DNA of 64,000 nucleotides from Apoda limacodes. Lineage: Eukaryota > Arthropoda > Insecta > Lepidoptera > Limacodidae. The DNA lies in assembly GCA_946406115.1 (NCBI GenBank), contig OX291558.1:20700205-20764204 (forward strand), written 5' to 3'. Below the pieces are notes generated by a model. It had not been told where the DNA came from. It saw only the letters and a list, made by a program, of their open reading frames with translations, and made no database searches. A program made the position numbers and the translations under genes. Shown here piece after piece: positions 24,545 through 35,700 of this stretch; within the stretch, counting starts at the first letter, position 1, and the number at the start of each line of letters is the position of its first letter.

Positions 24545-24579
<35 letters not shown>
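22352..24579 (+). mobile_element. Young LINE family 1 copy, 5'-truncated
   Basis: It starts abruptly at a point equivalent to 'YPWRQICFNSEDPDV' in the intact element and runs to the 3' UTR and a 32-nt A run (24548-24579). It lies antisense to the host gene inside its intron. Over 688 codons it differs from the intact copy by about a dozen changes, so the insertion is recent. No clear target duplication could be read because the left junction and the A run blur the edges. Confidence 0.9.
22432..24498 (+). pseudogene. LINE family 1 reverse transcriptase ORF, endonuclease missing
   Basis: An open 688-codon frame covers the whole RT and C-terminal region: 'SSGPDGIPAVVLKQC', 'NYRPIAITSLLSKVMERVI', 'YGFRYGRST', 'SLDIAKAFDRVWH', 'GVPQGSVLSPTLFLLHIND' and the catalytic 'CYADDSTG'. 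All motifs look intact. The first Met is internal to the full ORF and the apurinic-type endonuclease is absent, so it cannot retrotranspose by itself. One local change, 'GVQRSSSDVQ' where the intact copy has 'GVDISSDVQ', adds one codon without breaking the frame. Confidence 0.9.
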
Positions 24580-24584
<5 letters not shown>

Positions 24585-24824
24585 CCCCATATTGTAGTCC
24601 CTAGAGAAAATTTTACAACTTGGCGTTCGCGGGAGGAAGTTCCTCTGAAACCGCACTATACATGTGGCCTTTTATGTTCCAAGGTGTGAGGATAAATTTC
24701 CTGCCGATGGCGAACGGTGCGATGATAGAAAATAGCCTTGAGTAACATTTCAAAAAAATCCTAACAACAGCCCATTGTATCAGTGGTAGAAAACACATAG
24801 TTAGGCAACCTCTCTTCTGAGACA
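24580..24824 (-). mobile_element. Old LINE family 1 copy, right half (interrupted)
   Basis: It continues the minus-oriented copy begun at 22249: 'ccatattgtagtccctagag', 'gcgttcgcgggaggaag', 'ctgccgatggcgaacgg' and 'caacctctcttctgagac'. It is clearly more diverged than the young copy and lacks about 35 bp around 'tttacaacttgg'. Confidence 0.75.
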
Positions 24825-26216
24825 TAAATATTAAAAATTATGACTGATCACGGATAGAGTATAAGAAAAAAATCTTAGATATTAATAAATCATCCCATTT
24901 TTTATATCAGTCTTTCGGTTTATGTGTAGGTTATATACATACAACGGAAAACACTCAGCGTAGTAATTAATTATTAGAGCAATATTTTATTTTGAACGAA
25001 CACCAATTTCTTCCTAATTTATCCATCTATTTATTATAAGTTACAAACTTAAAGCATGAAGGTACCATTTATCATTTTCATATTTTATTCACAAGCTCTC
25101 TTGAGCAAAGCACGCGCAAGTCAGTCTTCCATCAAAAAATTATCGCGGGAACTGTCAGTTTAGTTTGCTGATCCTTAATAATGGTCATTTCATTGTACCT
25201 AAATCGAGTTATTATTCCATTGTTGACTCACCGAAGGGAGCTGTTACATACATTAATTGTGTAAGGGGTGCTTTAGAAGGGGATTAGACTCTGCAGGGAA
25301 TAAACTATTGTTTGCACAAAATACTATGTTTATCGTCACCGTCTGGATCTATGGGACTCAAATATTTGTGTAAATTGACAATAAATGATACTACTTGACT
25401 GTGACCTACGGTTTAGTTTCACTATTATATTCTTTGAATACCTATATTTGTTTAAATATTTTAATATTTCAATATACGTCTGTGGTGTGTGATACATCTT
25501 TGCGTGTATCAGGTTTTTGTGTTATTTACGAGAAAAGCTCGGTCCTCCAGGTACTTTTGTTCAAATAAACAAAGTTTTTAAGGCCAAAAAAATGCATAAG
25601 GTCAGTATGTGCAGCTGGACACTGCCTTTTCCTTGTTTATACATCTATGAACTATGCATTTTTGTTTTCAAGAACCAAAGTTTTTTCAAAACAAATATAA
25701 AAATGACTGACGTAGTAGATATGCCAACCGGTTGTATGTCCAGTCACAAAAAGTATTATATAATCACTTGCCCTAAAGAATAAAAACAATACCCCTAAGA
25801 TTTTTTTAAAGGGAACTGCACAATATTTTAATAAGTAAAGTGTTTTACATGATTTCAGAGTTTTTAGCAGATAACTAATAATATGGCATATAAGTATTGT
25901 ATAGTAAATTGTAGACATTTTATTTCTTTAAATTTGACATCAATATTATTATTTTTTAGGTTATTATCTTTTATAGATATTTCCAATTTTTTCATTTTAT
26001 AATCATCAATTATTTTAACATTTTTTTTATTTATGATTCAATTAATTTATAATGCTATTTTTGCACATTCTTGTTTTTGCAAACCAGTTAAAATGGTAGA
26101 ATATGTTTGGACCTCAAGAAATGCACCAAATATATTTTATGTAATGTATTCGTTGCAAATAAAGACCTATTTATTCTATATTGTTTAGATCCGATTATTA
26201 CCAAAATCAAGTAAAA

Positions 26217-26692
26217 GAAACCGGCCAAGTGCAAGTCTGGCTCGCGCACCGAGGGTTCCGTGCAAACCTATTATTTGTTGTTGTATACTTTTAAAAATAT
26301 TTTTTATTATATGATGTAACTAAAAATTTACGGGTTCCGCAATTTTTCCTTTATCTGTGCTATAGGACGTTGAATCGTACCAAATTTCAAGATCCTGAGT
26401 TCACGGGAAGTACCCTCTAGGTTTTGATTCCATCGCGAGTTTCGAAAATTTGCGGAACGTTGCGGCATAAACAGCTGTATCTTTTGATTGCGTTCGCTTA
26501 GAAGTTTATTTTTCTTAAGCTCTAAAGGACAGTAAACCTAAGTATTTAACATAAATTTTAGCTTGATACCTCTACGCGTTCCTGAGAAAAAGGGTCTGGG
26601 CAGACGGACAGACGGACGGACGGACGAAAAACAAAGTGATCCTAAGAGGGTTTCGTTTTTTACTTTCGAGGTAAGGAACTCTAAGAAAACAT
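26217..26692 (+). mobile_element. Lepidopteran dispersed repeat with GACG run
   Basis: It begins 'ggccaagtgcaagtctggct' and 'cgcgcaccgagggttccg', contains 'accaaatttcaagatcctga' and a 'gacggacggacggacg' run near 26609-26630, and ends 'ggtaaggaactctaag'. This is a very common noncoding repeat in moths and butterflies, known to me by pattern only. It has no open frame. Its end lies roughly 20-25 bp inside the intron from the splice donor of the LRR gene. Confidence 0.65.
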
Positions 26693-26718
26693 AAACAATA
26701 ATAACCGACGAGACTTAC

Positions 26719-27793
26719 CACTTAAATATAGTACCGATGTCTTAACTTTTAAGTTTTCCGATATAGGTTTTACGGTTTCATAAGTAAATACTTCCAAGTC
26801 ATTATTTCTTAAATCCAATAATTCAAGTCCTCTTACGCCTTCTAGTAGTCCTTCATTCAAGGATTTCAATTTATTTCCAGTCATAGTAAGTTTCTGCAGC
26901 AACGCGAGTCCATCAAACGCTCTTTCAGATAAATATCTCAACTCATTATTATCCAAAAGTAACTCATTCAGATTCCACAATTCGGCGAACGTCAAATCCC
27001 CGATCATCGATAACTTATTAGACCTCAAATCCAATCTTGTTAAATTAGCTAATCCACGGAAAGTATCTCGAGTCAGCACAGTAATTGAATTGGCTTCCAA
27101 TACCAAATCGTTGAGTACGGTCAGATGATCAAAACAGCCGTCGTGAGCAAGATTGATATTGTTAAATGACAGATCAAGGTACCTGAGACTCGGTAAATCG
27201 ACAAATACGTCTCTTTGAATTTCTGTTACCTTGTTCTCCTTAATTGTTAAATTAACAAGAGACGGGAGATTAGTAAATGATGAAAAATCGAGTGTTGTAA
27301 TTTTATCGTTCATTAAGGCTATTTCTCGAATAGTTGAAATGTTAGAAAATATTCTTTTTTCTATCTTATTTAGTGTTGCGTAATGTATGTATAGTTTTTG
27401 AAGTTTTTTCAACCGATGAATTACGTGCAACGGAACGAATTTCAGCGCACCATCTGATCTAACATTAAAAGTAAGCCTTTCTAAATATGGTTGAGAGTTA
27501 AAGCTTTGCCATATAGGATCAGCTTCATCTATTCCTCCATTAAAAACCCAACAATCAGCTCTAGTAGCAGTTTTCACTTCTGTACTTTCACAATAGCAAT
27601 GTACTTTAGATTCTCTATCTGTAATTTCGCATATATTATCTTTTACTTGAGCAGCGTGATGCCTTCTTTCAGTTTTATCTCGGCGTTTTTCATTTAGCCG
27701 GCTTTCAGAGAAGGATATTTGCACTGAGGTCAGAGCCAGAGCAAGGAGTAAATATTGAACGAGGGTCTCCATATCCTTCAGTCTTTCAGAGTT
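26719..27793 (-). CDS. Connectin-like LRR adhesion protein, first coding exon
   Basis: The likely start is the ATG at 27772, which opens a signal peptide ('METLVQYLLLALALTSVQIS'). An acceptor 'ttttttgttacag' ends at 27794, so this exon also carries 21 nt of 5' UTR and at least one noncoding exon lies further upstream. The longer frame to 27841 reads through that intron. Residues 48-75 hold an N-terminal cysteine cap ('CEITDRESKVHCYCEST'), followed by about ten LRRs between residues 95 and 350 (for example 'LPSLRYLDLSFNNI', 'LANLTRLDLRSNKL', 'LWNLNELLLDNNEL'). The donor GTAAGT at 26713-26718 splits a Gly codon and joins in frame to 21904. The cap and spacing most resemble insect connectin, a homophilic GPI-linked adhesion protein of muscle and motor neurons; other LRR surface proteins remain possible. 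Confidence 0.85.
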
Positions 27794-28317
27794 CTGTAAC
27801 AAAAAATACATATTGAAACGACCGTAATTAAAACCTTTCATTGAAGTTACTTAGATACATGTACTTATTAAAAAAAAAAAATTAAAATACAAGTACCTAT
27901 TTTTGCTAACTATAAGTGTTATAGTGTTGTCATGACATTAAGAATAATCAACTAGGTATAGGATATTATTTTAGCTTTTTTAAGATATAGGGGAGTTATT
28001 TTGACTGTAAGGAGAAACAGGTTATAAATACATAAAATTCCATTGTAGGGGCACAAGCCTCTCTTTTGAGGAAAGAGGCTTAGATCAGCAGTTTAACGTT
28101 CCTAACCTACCCAAAAATGTGTAACTGCCGCACCCAACCAAGTAGTGTAGGGTTTGTGCTCGAGAATTCTTAAGAAATTTGTCTTTAGTCAAGACGGAAA
28201 AAAAAACTCAACGCCTCGAAAACTCGAGAAATCAATACCGTGCGCTATGTAACTAAAAAAATCGTATTTAGAGTTATTTATGATTTGTTTAATCGAAAAA
28301 CTTTGCTGTTATTATAA
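27794..28317. other. Noncoding; 5' side of the LRR coding exon
   Basis: This should be intron of the minus-strand LRR gene, upstream of the acceptor at 27794. A piece near 28048-28100 ('aggggcacaagcctctcttt') resembles a short repeat fragment. Confidence 0.4.
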
Positions 28318-28751
28318 TCTACACTATAATATTATAAAGAGGATAGATTTGTATTTTTGGGTGTTTGTAACGAAAAAACACAAAACTTACTAGATCGATT
28401 TAAAAATTCTTTCACCATTAGAATGCTACGTTATCCCTGAGTAGCATAGGCTATATTTATAACTAGAAAAAATTAGGGTTCCTACTAATACTTTAATATT
28501 GTAACCCAAGGTGTAAAAATGCTAGTCATAAAATGTCTTTCATCGCATGCGCTGCGGAAACTATTAATGTTAGAACAAAAAAATTGACTTTTTTCAACGA
28601 AAAAAATATTTGAGAATAAAAATAGGTTTATGGATAAACACATTAATTATAATTAAAAAAATCTACTTATGTCATGCAGATACATTTATTATATGTTTAT
28701 CCCAAATAAAAAATAATATTTCACCCGTACGAAGCCAGGACGGGCCGCTAG
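28318..28751 (+). mobile_element. Helitron-like non-autonomous element, complete
   Basis: It starts with TC followed by 'tacactataatattataaag' and ends in 'ggacgggccgctag' followed by T. TC at the 5' end, a GC-rich segment and CTAG at the 3' end, and insertion between A and T are the Helitron rules. It has no coding capacity. Confidence 0.65.
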
Positions 28752-29087
28752 TAGTTTATAAATGTAAAAGGATTTTTTAGTTTAAATTGGTAGCAAAATA
28801 ATTGATTTGTTAAAGAAGTTTTCATAGTTATCTAAATATGTACTAATAATTTTGTTAAATTTAATTTTACTAATAATTTTTATTTATCTAAAGACTGTTG
28901 TACATTTAGGACTGGGCCCAATAGTTATTAAAAAATTAACTACTACCCTACTCTTTACTTTTTTATTGACCAGCTGAGTATAGTTCATTTAATTTATTGT
29001 TTGTTGTTGATTTGTTAATTAATACGTACATTTTATGTTAACTAAAAAGTTACCATTTGATTTAAGTGGTCCCATCTATTGGTCTAA
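28752..29087. other. No gene or repeat recognised
   Basis: Very AT-rich noncoding sequence. Confidence 0.35.
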
Positions 29088-29534
29088 CCTATACTAATAT
29101 CATAAATGCGAAATTACTCTGTCTGCATGTCTCTCTGAAATCTTTTCACGCTTAAACCGCTGTACTGATTAAAATAAAATTTGGCATGAAGATAGTTCGA
29201 GTCCCGGGGAGGGAAATAATTTCTTAAAAAAACGTCAAGTGTGAGTCGGATTAGCGCAGAGAGGAATAATAAAAATTTGGTAAAACCGCTGAGCCGATTT
29301 TGATGAAGCAAATAAAAAATTAATTAGGCTTAAATTAGAAATTGACATAGCTTATACACTGAATGATAACACAGACTAATTTTTTTTAGGAAAATTCAAA
29401 TTTCTCGCAGAACTGTAACAAAATTGCTATAGCTATAACTTGCCAAAAAAACTTCCTTATAGAATTAAGGAGACGCAGGAGGAAACCAACGCCGACAAAA
29501 GGAACGCGCGAGCGAAGTCGTGGGCAAAAGCTAG
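29088..29534 (+). mobile_element. Helitron-like non-autonomous element with nested scrap
   Basis: The 5' end is 'ctatactaatatcataaatg' and the 3' end 'gcgaagtcgtgggcaaaag' followed by CTAG and T. Around 29235-29270 it carries 'aagtgtgagtcggattagcg', the start of the dispersed repeat seen at 26217, which suggests that a second element inserted here and then decayed. Confidence 0.65.
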
Positions 29535-29613
29535 TTTGTGATAAAACAAAAATTTTTAAAAAAACATCGTGATTAAAAAAATTATAAAATATTCGAGATA
29601 CTCGAAAAATCCT

Positions 29614-30045
29614 GGAGGCCTACAACTGATATCAGTTTCAATCCCAATCCAGTTTCAACCCAATTCCGTGGCAAGCTTAAACTCGATCTCAATCGGTACT
29701 CCTAAACCAAATTGCGATTAGATTGAAATTGGGATTGCACACATTTCGGAATCACAAACATAAAAATTATACTGAACCTAATAAATTAGAGTAAAAGTTA
29801 AATCTTCGTAGCGATAGTTTTGTTTTGTTTATTAAGATTTTTGACATTTTTTTTCACAGATCATCATACCTAATTTCACTCTCGATCCGATGGCTCAAAA
29901 AGTACCGATTCTTAATATTTGTATTAAGAACACCAAATTCCGTTCTCGATTGAGCGCTACAACAACGTTTAAGAGTACCAATTAAGTAGATTTCTCGATC
30001 GCCGTAGGATTTTACGATTGAAACTGATATCAGCTATAGGCCTCC
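29614..30045. mobile_element. TIR element of about 430 bp, unclassified
   Basis: The ends 'GGAGGCCTACAACTGATATC' and, read on the other strand, 'GGAGGCCTATAGCTGATATC' are inverted repeats that continue through 'agtttcaatc', about 30 bp in all with three mismatches. The interior is AT-rich and noncoding. No target duplication was evident, so the superfamily is open. Confidence 0.65.
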
Positions 30046-31324
30046 TGGTCTGGAGACCAGTGCCTGGAAACTTCTTACAAAGACACAAATGTATGGGTTT
30101 GTAAGGTTCTAGCGACACTTGTTTCAGTGTTGCTATAAAAAAACGGGTCAACTAATGTAGTATAAAATATTCGACGTTTCTTATTTGATAATTTTCTTAT
30201 TCCTTAAGATTTTTTCATTTATTCTTGATATTCCACTTCGGAAACATCATAAGTAGTAATATTAAGATACTAACACCAATTTGCATTCGAGAAACATTTC
30301 TTAAACAAAAAACTTTTCACATTATAGCAGAAAATAAATTTGAATATAGCAACACATTGACGTTCGTAAGCCTAACCTCAATAACTGAGTTTTTAAACTA
30401 TTTATTTTGAATTTTTGTTAAAGTTATTTTTTCTCGTTATTGTGTAAATATTTAAGCATTTTCTATATATATATTTCCTAATATAGTGTACAATTTCGAG
30501 ATAGAGACTCTTTCTTTTGTTAGCAGATATTTGTAATTTATATCGTAAGACAGTGACTTTTTAGCCTTAACACATTTTGTAAACTGACTTGTATATACGT
30601 ATAAATTCGTACGGTCCAGTCAACTCCAATTTGCCTTAAAAACAATGGGCAGGTCTAGCTGGAGAACATGTGAAATTTGTGAATTGAAGGAGCGAAGCGG
30701 CAACGACTCCTTACATTTTTCGAAGTTTCCCTTGAATGTCAATCGGTGAGTTACATTTGGTTCTAAACATCACACATCTTTCAAAATCTATCCAGCGGTG
30801 TGTTCAGAACCTGCATCCGAGCGCAATTTGTTTTTTTTTAATTACACACTCAAATGTATTAAACAGGTTTTTTAAACTTCATTGGGGTTTACGTAGGTAT
30901 TTAGTATTGCTGAATATAATTCTAGATTTCAGGACTTTTTTTTGTTCTTTAGCATGCGGGTATTTTGTTTTTCAATAATTAATTTTTTTAAAGGTATGCG
31001 TTAAAATTTTTATTGCCCTCAAAAAAGTAGAGGCTCTTAATTCGTTTTTATGTTTATTTCTTTGTATGTTGTTCAATTGTAAATCGATTGGTCTAAGCCA
31101 AAGGTGACATTGTGAGCAGAGCAAATACAAAGTTAACTAGTTAATGTAGTAATGTGAAAGTGTTTGCCACACAATCACGTTATAACAGCTGAACGGATTT
31201 ACATAAAATTTGAGACACAAAAAGACTAGAACAATTTTTTTGTAATGATCAGAATACAGGATAATTAGTTGCACAGAAATATATCGGTATAAAATTTTAA
31301 ATTTATATCTGTCATGTTTTTCAG
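30046..31324. other. No gene recognised
   Basis: AT-rich noncoding sequence; short frames at 30225-30410 and 30736-30978 show no features. Confidence 0.35.
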
Positions 31325-31443
31325 TTGCTGCTACTGCTGGAAAGCCTTCGACAAGTCTGTTAACAATAGCAAATCTTTCAACCCTACGTGAGAAAGAGAA
31401 TATTGGTATAATAAATAATATGTTTGGGAAGGTTGATATTTAA
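31325..31443 (+). CDS. Possible terminal exon, unknown gene
   Basis: A good acceptor (T-rich tract 'ctgtcatgtttttcag' ending at 31324) precedes an open frame of 38 codons ending in TAA at 31441. It encodes 'AATAGKPSTSLLTIANLSTL' and 'GIINNMFGKVDI'. An AATAAA polyadenylation signal follows at 31558-31563. Without an upstream exon or homologue this remains a prediction. Frame, acceptor and signal are seen; that it is expressed is inference. Confidence 0.25.
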
Positions 31444-32736
31444 GCAGGTTGATACATAAAGGATCTCACGGCAAAAAGCAGAAAACGAAGCAAATACCTA
31501 GTGGGGGCGCTTGTAAGCAGTATACCGAGCCTTAACAGTATTATTTATTTTCGAAACAATAAATGTTTGCGTTAAGATACTAAATAATAATCTGTTTCTT
31601 ATTATTGTTAATAAACCAATAACGCGTAAATAAACCAATACTAAAAGTGTTTTTTATTTTTTTTCTTACTGATTAAACAAATAAACTCTGTTTAGTATAG
31701 AAGTGGTTATTTTTATTTTCCCCTCACTACCAAAATATTATAATTTCATTATGGCTGAATGCATATCTACGTTTCTGTAATTATCGATATCGATGAAAAA
31801 AGTCGATATCAACAAAAAATCTTGCTGGCATCACTAGTGTTGACAGATTGTTCGCGTGTGGTTGGCAGCATAGGTTTTTTTTATGTTGGCAAGACGTCCT
31901 TACAAACGTCGTTAAATCTCTAGTATGGGAGTTCCGTCTCTTCTTACGCAGTATTTGTTTCCTCTATGCTGGAGACCAGAAACCCTACAGTAGTGACCAA
32001 GCCCGATGTTAATTAACTTCACATAATTATCGTTTCCAATAGACAAATGTCACAGGACAACGTTTTACTCCGATACATAAAATTGCTATTAATATTTTCT
32101 TTCCAATTTATTGTCCTTTATATAATATTTTCTCTGAAAAGTGATTTCCTAGAAGTAATAAGCTCAAGAATTTAATGCTTCTTGGAAATGTGTATTTAAT
32201 TATTTGCAAATATATATATAAAGAAATAAAACATACCATATACTTTTTGTTTTATTCCTAAGATTCATGCCACTTGCCACAAAACATTTAATAATTTCAC
32301 ATGACATTCATTTTGTAAAATATGAATAAATTTTCCATTTAACGGTACTAGGGACTCGCACAACATCCTCCAATACCGCTATAAAATTTGTAATTGAAAC
32401 TTTTTATCTATTCAGAGTTCATTGTTATCAGCAGACATCCCATTATAAATAAAATTAACTACTTTGTGAACATTGCAGGCGTGTTTCATTTACAAAAACG
32501 GCCATTATTTAGTCCCCTATTGACTTGTGGGAGTGCGTCGTGAATATATGGCACTCAGCCTAATTTGTGGGGAGGGCTGTTACAAACCGTAACGTATAAC
32601 GTGTCTGTGACTCATTTGTGTAACTACTAATAGTTTTAATTGGAACTGTTTTGTTATTGAACAGTCTTGTGCTCATTATGATACCAAAATAACTGTATGT
32701 AATTTGAAAACTTGATTTATATGAAAGTTTGTTAAT

Positions 32737-32740
<4 letters not shown>
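31444..32740. other. Noncoding; possible 3' UTR then AT-rich DNA
   Basis: After the candidate polyadenylation signal at 31558 nothing coding is visible. A 'tatcgatatcgatg' motif lies at about 31783. Confidence 0.35.
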
Positions 32741-32767
<27 letters not shown>

Positions 32768-35700
32768 TACCACTAAGGTGGCAAACAAGCTTACGGCCCG
32801 CCTGATGGTAAGCGGTCACCGTAGCCTATGGACGCTTGCAACACCAGGGGTATCACTTGCGCGTTGCCGACCCTTCAGAAATCTAATAACTTCTTTCTTG
32901 AAGAACTCCATACTGTAGTCCTTGCAGAAAACCTTGGCAGGGAGCTCATTCCACAACTTAAGCGTTCGCGGGAGGAAGTTTCTCTGAAACCGCACTGTAC
33001 GCGACCATTTAGGTTCTAAAGTGTGAGAATGAATTCCCTGCCGATGGCGAGCGGTGCGATGGTAGAAAGTAGCCGTGGGCATCATTTCGAACAATTCCTC
33101 AGAACACAACCCATTGTACAAGCGGTAGAACACACACAGTGAGGCAAAGTCTCTCCTCAGACTTAAGGGCTCGATACCGCAAGTGAGTTTGGGATCGTCG
33201 ACAATTCTCACAGCCCGTCGTTGAACCGAGTCAAAAGGGTCAAGCTGGTATCCGGGTGCACCTGCCCAGAGATGGCAGCAGTACTCCATATGGGGCCGAA
33301 CTTGCGACTTGTAAAGTAACAACCTTTGCCCCGACGTGAAGCACTGCTTCGCTCTGTTGAGTACACCAAGTTTTTTGGACGCCAGCTTTACCTTATCTTG
33401 TAAATGATCTCGGAACTGAACATCGCTGGAGATGTCGACACCAAGGATCCCAATGCTCTTGGAGATGAAGAGGGGAGTGTTCTGGAATTGTGGGACCACA
33501 GTGAATGGAGTTTTCTTAGCGGTGAACGCGCACACTTGTGTCTTTGTAGGGTTGAATCGGACCAAGTTTACCCGTCCCCAGTCAGAGACCTGGGACAGTG
33601 TGGTCTCGATTTGAGACACAAGTTCTCCGCGGTTTTCCTCCACAAGGGAACGAGGGATGTTTGCACGACCCGTGTAAAAAGTGTCTCCAGTACTGTCATC
33701 TGCATAGCAATGTATGTTGTTGATGTCCAACATGTCATTGATATGCAGTAGAAACAGCGTAGGAGACAGCACAGAGCCTTGCGGGACACCAGCATTAATG
33801 TCCATGCTATCAGAGCAACTACCGTCAACTACAGTTCGTATGCGTCTGCCGGACAAAAAGCTAGCCACCCATTTGCACAAACCCTCGGGCACTCCGTAAG
33901 ATGGCAACTTCGATAGAAGACCGCGGTGCCAGACCCGATCGAACGCCTTCGCTATGTCCAGGCTACATGCCAATGCCTCCCCCTGACTCTCAATGGCTAG
34001 TGCCCATCGGTGTGTGAGATACACTAGAAGGTCACCAGTCGAGCGACCGTGGCGAAAGCCATATTGACGGTCACTGACCAGATCGTGTACTTCTAGGTAT
34101 CTTAGAAGCTGTGTGTTGATCACACGCTCCATCACCTTAGAGAGGAGAGAGGTAATAGCGATAGGCCTGTAATTCGATGGATCTGATCTATCGCCCTTTT
34201 TGGGCACCGGGTGCACATTCGCAGTCTTCCATGTAGACGGAAATTGCCTAGTGTGGTAGGAAAGCGCGAAGAGGCGCGTGAGTACAGGACATAACTCAGG
34301 AGCACACTGCTTAAGCACCACTGCTGGTATACCGTCTGGCCCACTCGACTTATGAACGTCTAGAGAAAGCAACGCCCGCCTGACCTCCCGCTGCGTTATG
34401 GAGATTTCCGGCATGGACTTACCGCACCACGGTATAGTAGGTGGTACAGCGCCTTCATCGTTCATATTCGAGTTCGAGGCAAAGAGACTGCCCAGTAGAT
34501 CGGCTTTCTCTTTAGCACTATGGGCCAAGTCACCATCGGTCTTTCGCAGTGGTGGTAACGACGACTGGCAGAAGTTCCCTTCGGCAGCTTTGGCAAGCGA
34601 CCAGAAAGCACGACTCCCAGAAGGATAGCTCGCAAGTCGCCCACCTATTTTGCCGATGAATTGGAATTTTGCTCTGGCAGTTGCTTTCTTACTGAACCTC
34701 GAGGCAGCATTTAATTTGCGTTTTAACTCAGAAATATTCGGATCCTTATTATAACGAGCCGTGGTCCAAGCCTCATATGCATTTTGCTTAAGAATTTTAG
34801 CTTTTCTGCAAGACCTATTAAACCACGGTCGTTTTTTGACGCCGGCAGCTACTCGCGGGTTAGGAATATAGCATTCCATACCAGCAAGGATTGTCTCAGT
34901 GACTGCGGCTGCGCAGACGTCAGGATCTTCTGAGTTAAAGCAGATCTGCCTCCACGGGTACGATGCGTAAAATTCACGCAATCCATCCCAGTCTGCCGAC
35001 TTATAGTGCCACACACGACGCCAGTTAGTTGGCCCAGAAGGATCAGGTTGTGTGCATGACACTTGAGTCCGAACGAGACAGTGGTCCGAGGAGCCAAGAG
35101 GCGCATCCACTGAGACGGAGTACCCGTCCGGACGAGTAGTCAGCAGAAGGTCCAGTAAGGAGCTCGTATGTTCCTCTATATCTGGTATTCTCGTTGGAGA
35201 AAGTACCAGCTGAGAGAATCCATAGGTCAGAGCAAATTCATGAGTAGATATCCCAGCATAGTTATTGGTTCGAGAACTGAGCCACTCGCGATGGTGGGCG
35301 TTAAAGTCTCCCAAAATAACTAGTTCTGCTGTGGGATATTGCTCTAGAACTTTGTCAGTCGTCAAACTCAGGTGCGTGAAGAGTCGAGTTACGTCCGTGT
35401 CACCGCTATGAGACCTGTATAGGCACGCATAGATACGAGTGTGGCCGCCGTAATCTACGCGCACCCACAATATCGACAGGTCCCTGTCTTGAAGGCTATG
35501 AAGGCGGCGACAGCAGATATCCTCCCGGACGAACATACATACACCGGCACGACTCATAAAATTGTGTTCGAGTTTGTAGCCGGGATAATGAAGGTATGAT
35601 GTGTCGGCCGGGCAGGATATCTGCGTCTCCGTTAGAAAAAGAATGGTCGGCTGCGCAGTTTCGAGATGGTGGTGGACTGCGTTAAGATTTGCGTGAATAC

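Larger units (their letters stand above)
21905..26718 (-). other. Intron of the connectin-like gene, loaded with repeats
   Basis: The intron is 4814 nt with GTAAGT at its 5' end and a T-rich tract plus CAG at its 3' end. About two thirds is transposable-element sequence: a LINE pair at 22249-24824, a short repeat scrap at about 25515-25560 and a dispersed repeat at 26217-26692. The remaining sequence, including 24825-25510 and 25565-26215, is AT-rich with no coding signal. Confidence 0.75.

Noticed and set aside
24495..24689. Lysine-rich open frame across the A run
   Set aside because: It is created by the 32-nt poly(A) tail of the young LINE and the inverted old copy next to it.
27773..27841. 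N-terminal extension of the LRR protein to an upstream ATG at 27841
   Set aside because: The extension crosses a consensus acceptor (T-rich tract plus CAG at 27794), and the ATG at 27772 directly opens a good signal peptide.
33404..33751. A 115-codon plus-strand frame and several neighbours between 32.8 and 35.9 kb
   Set aside because: They are antisense shadows of the intact LINE ORF; the same frames recur antisense to the copy at 22432-24498.
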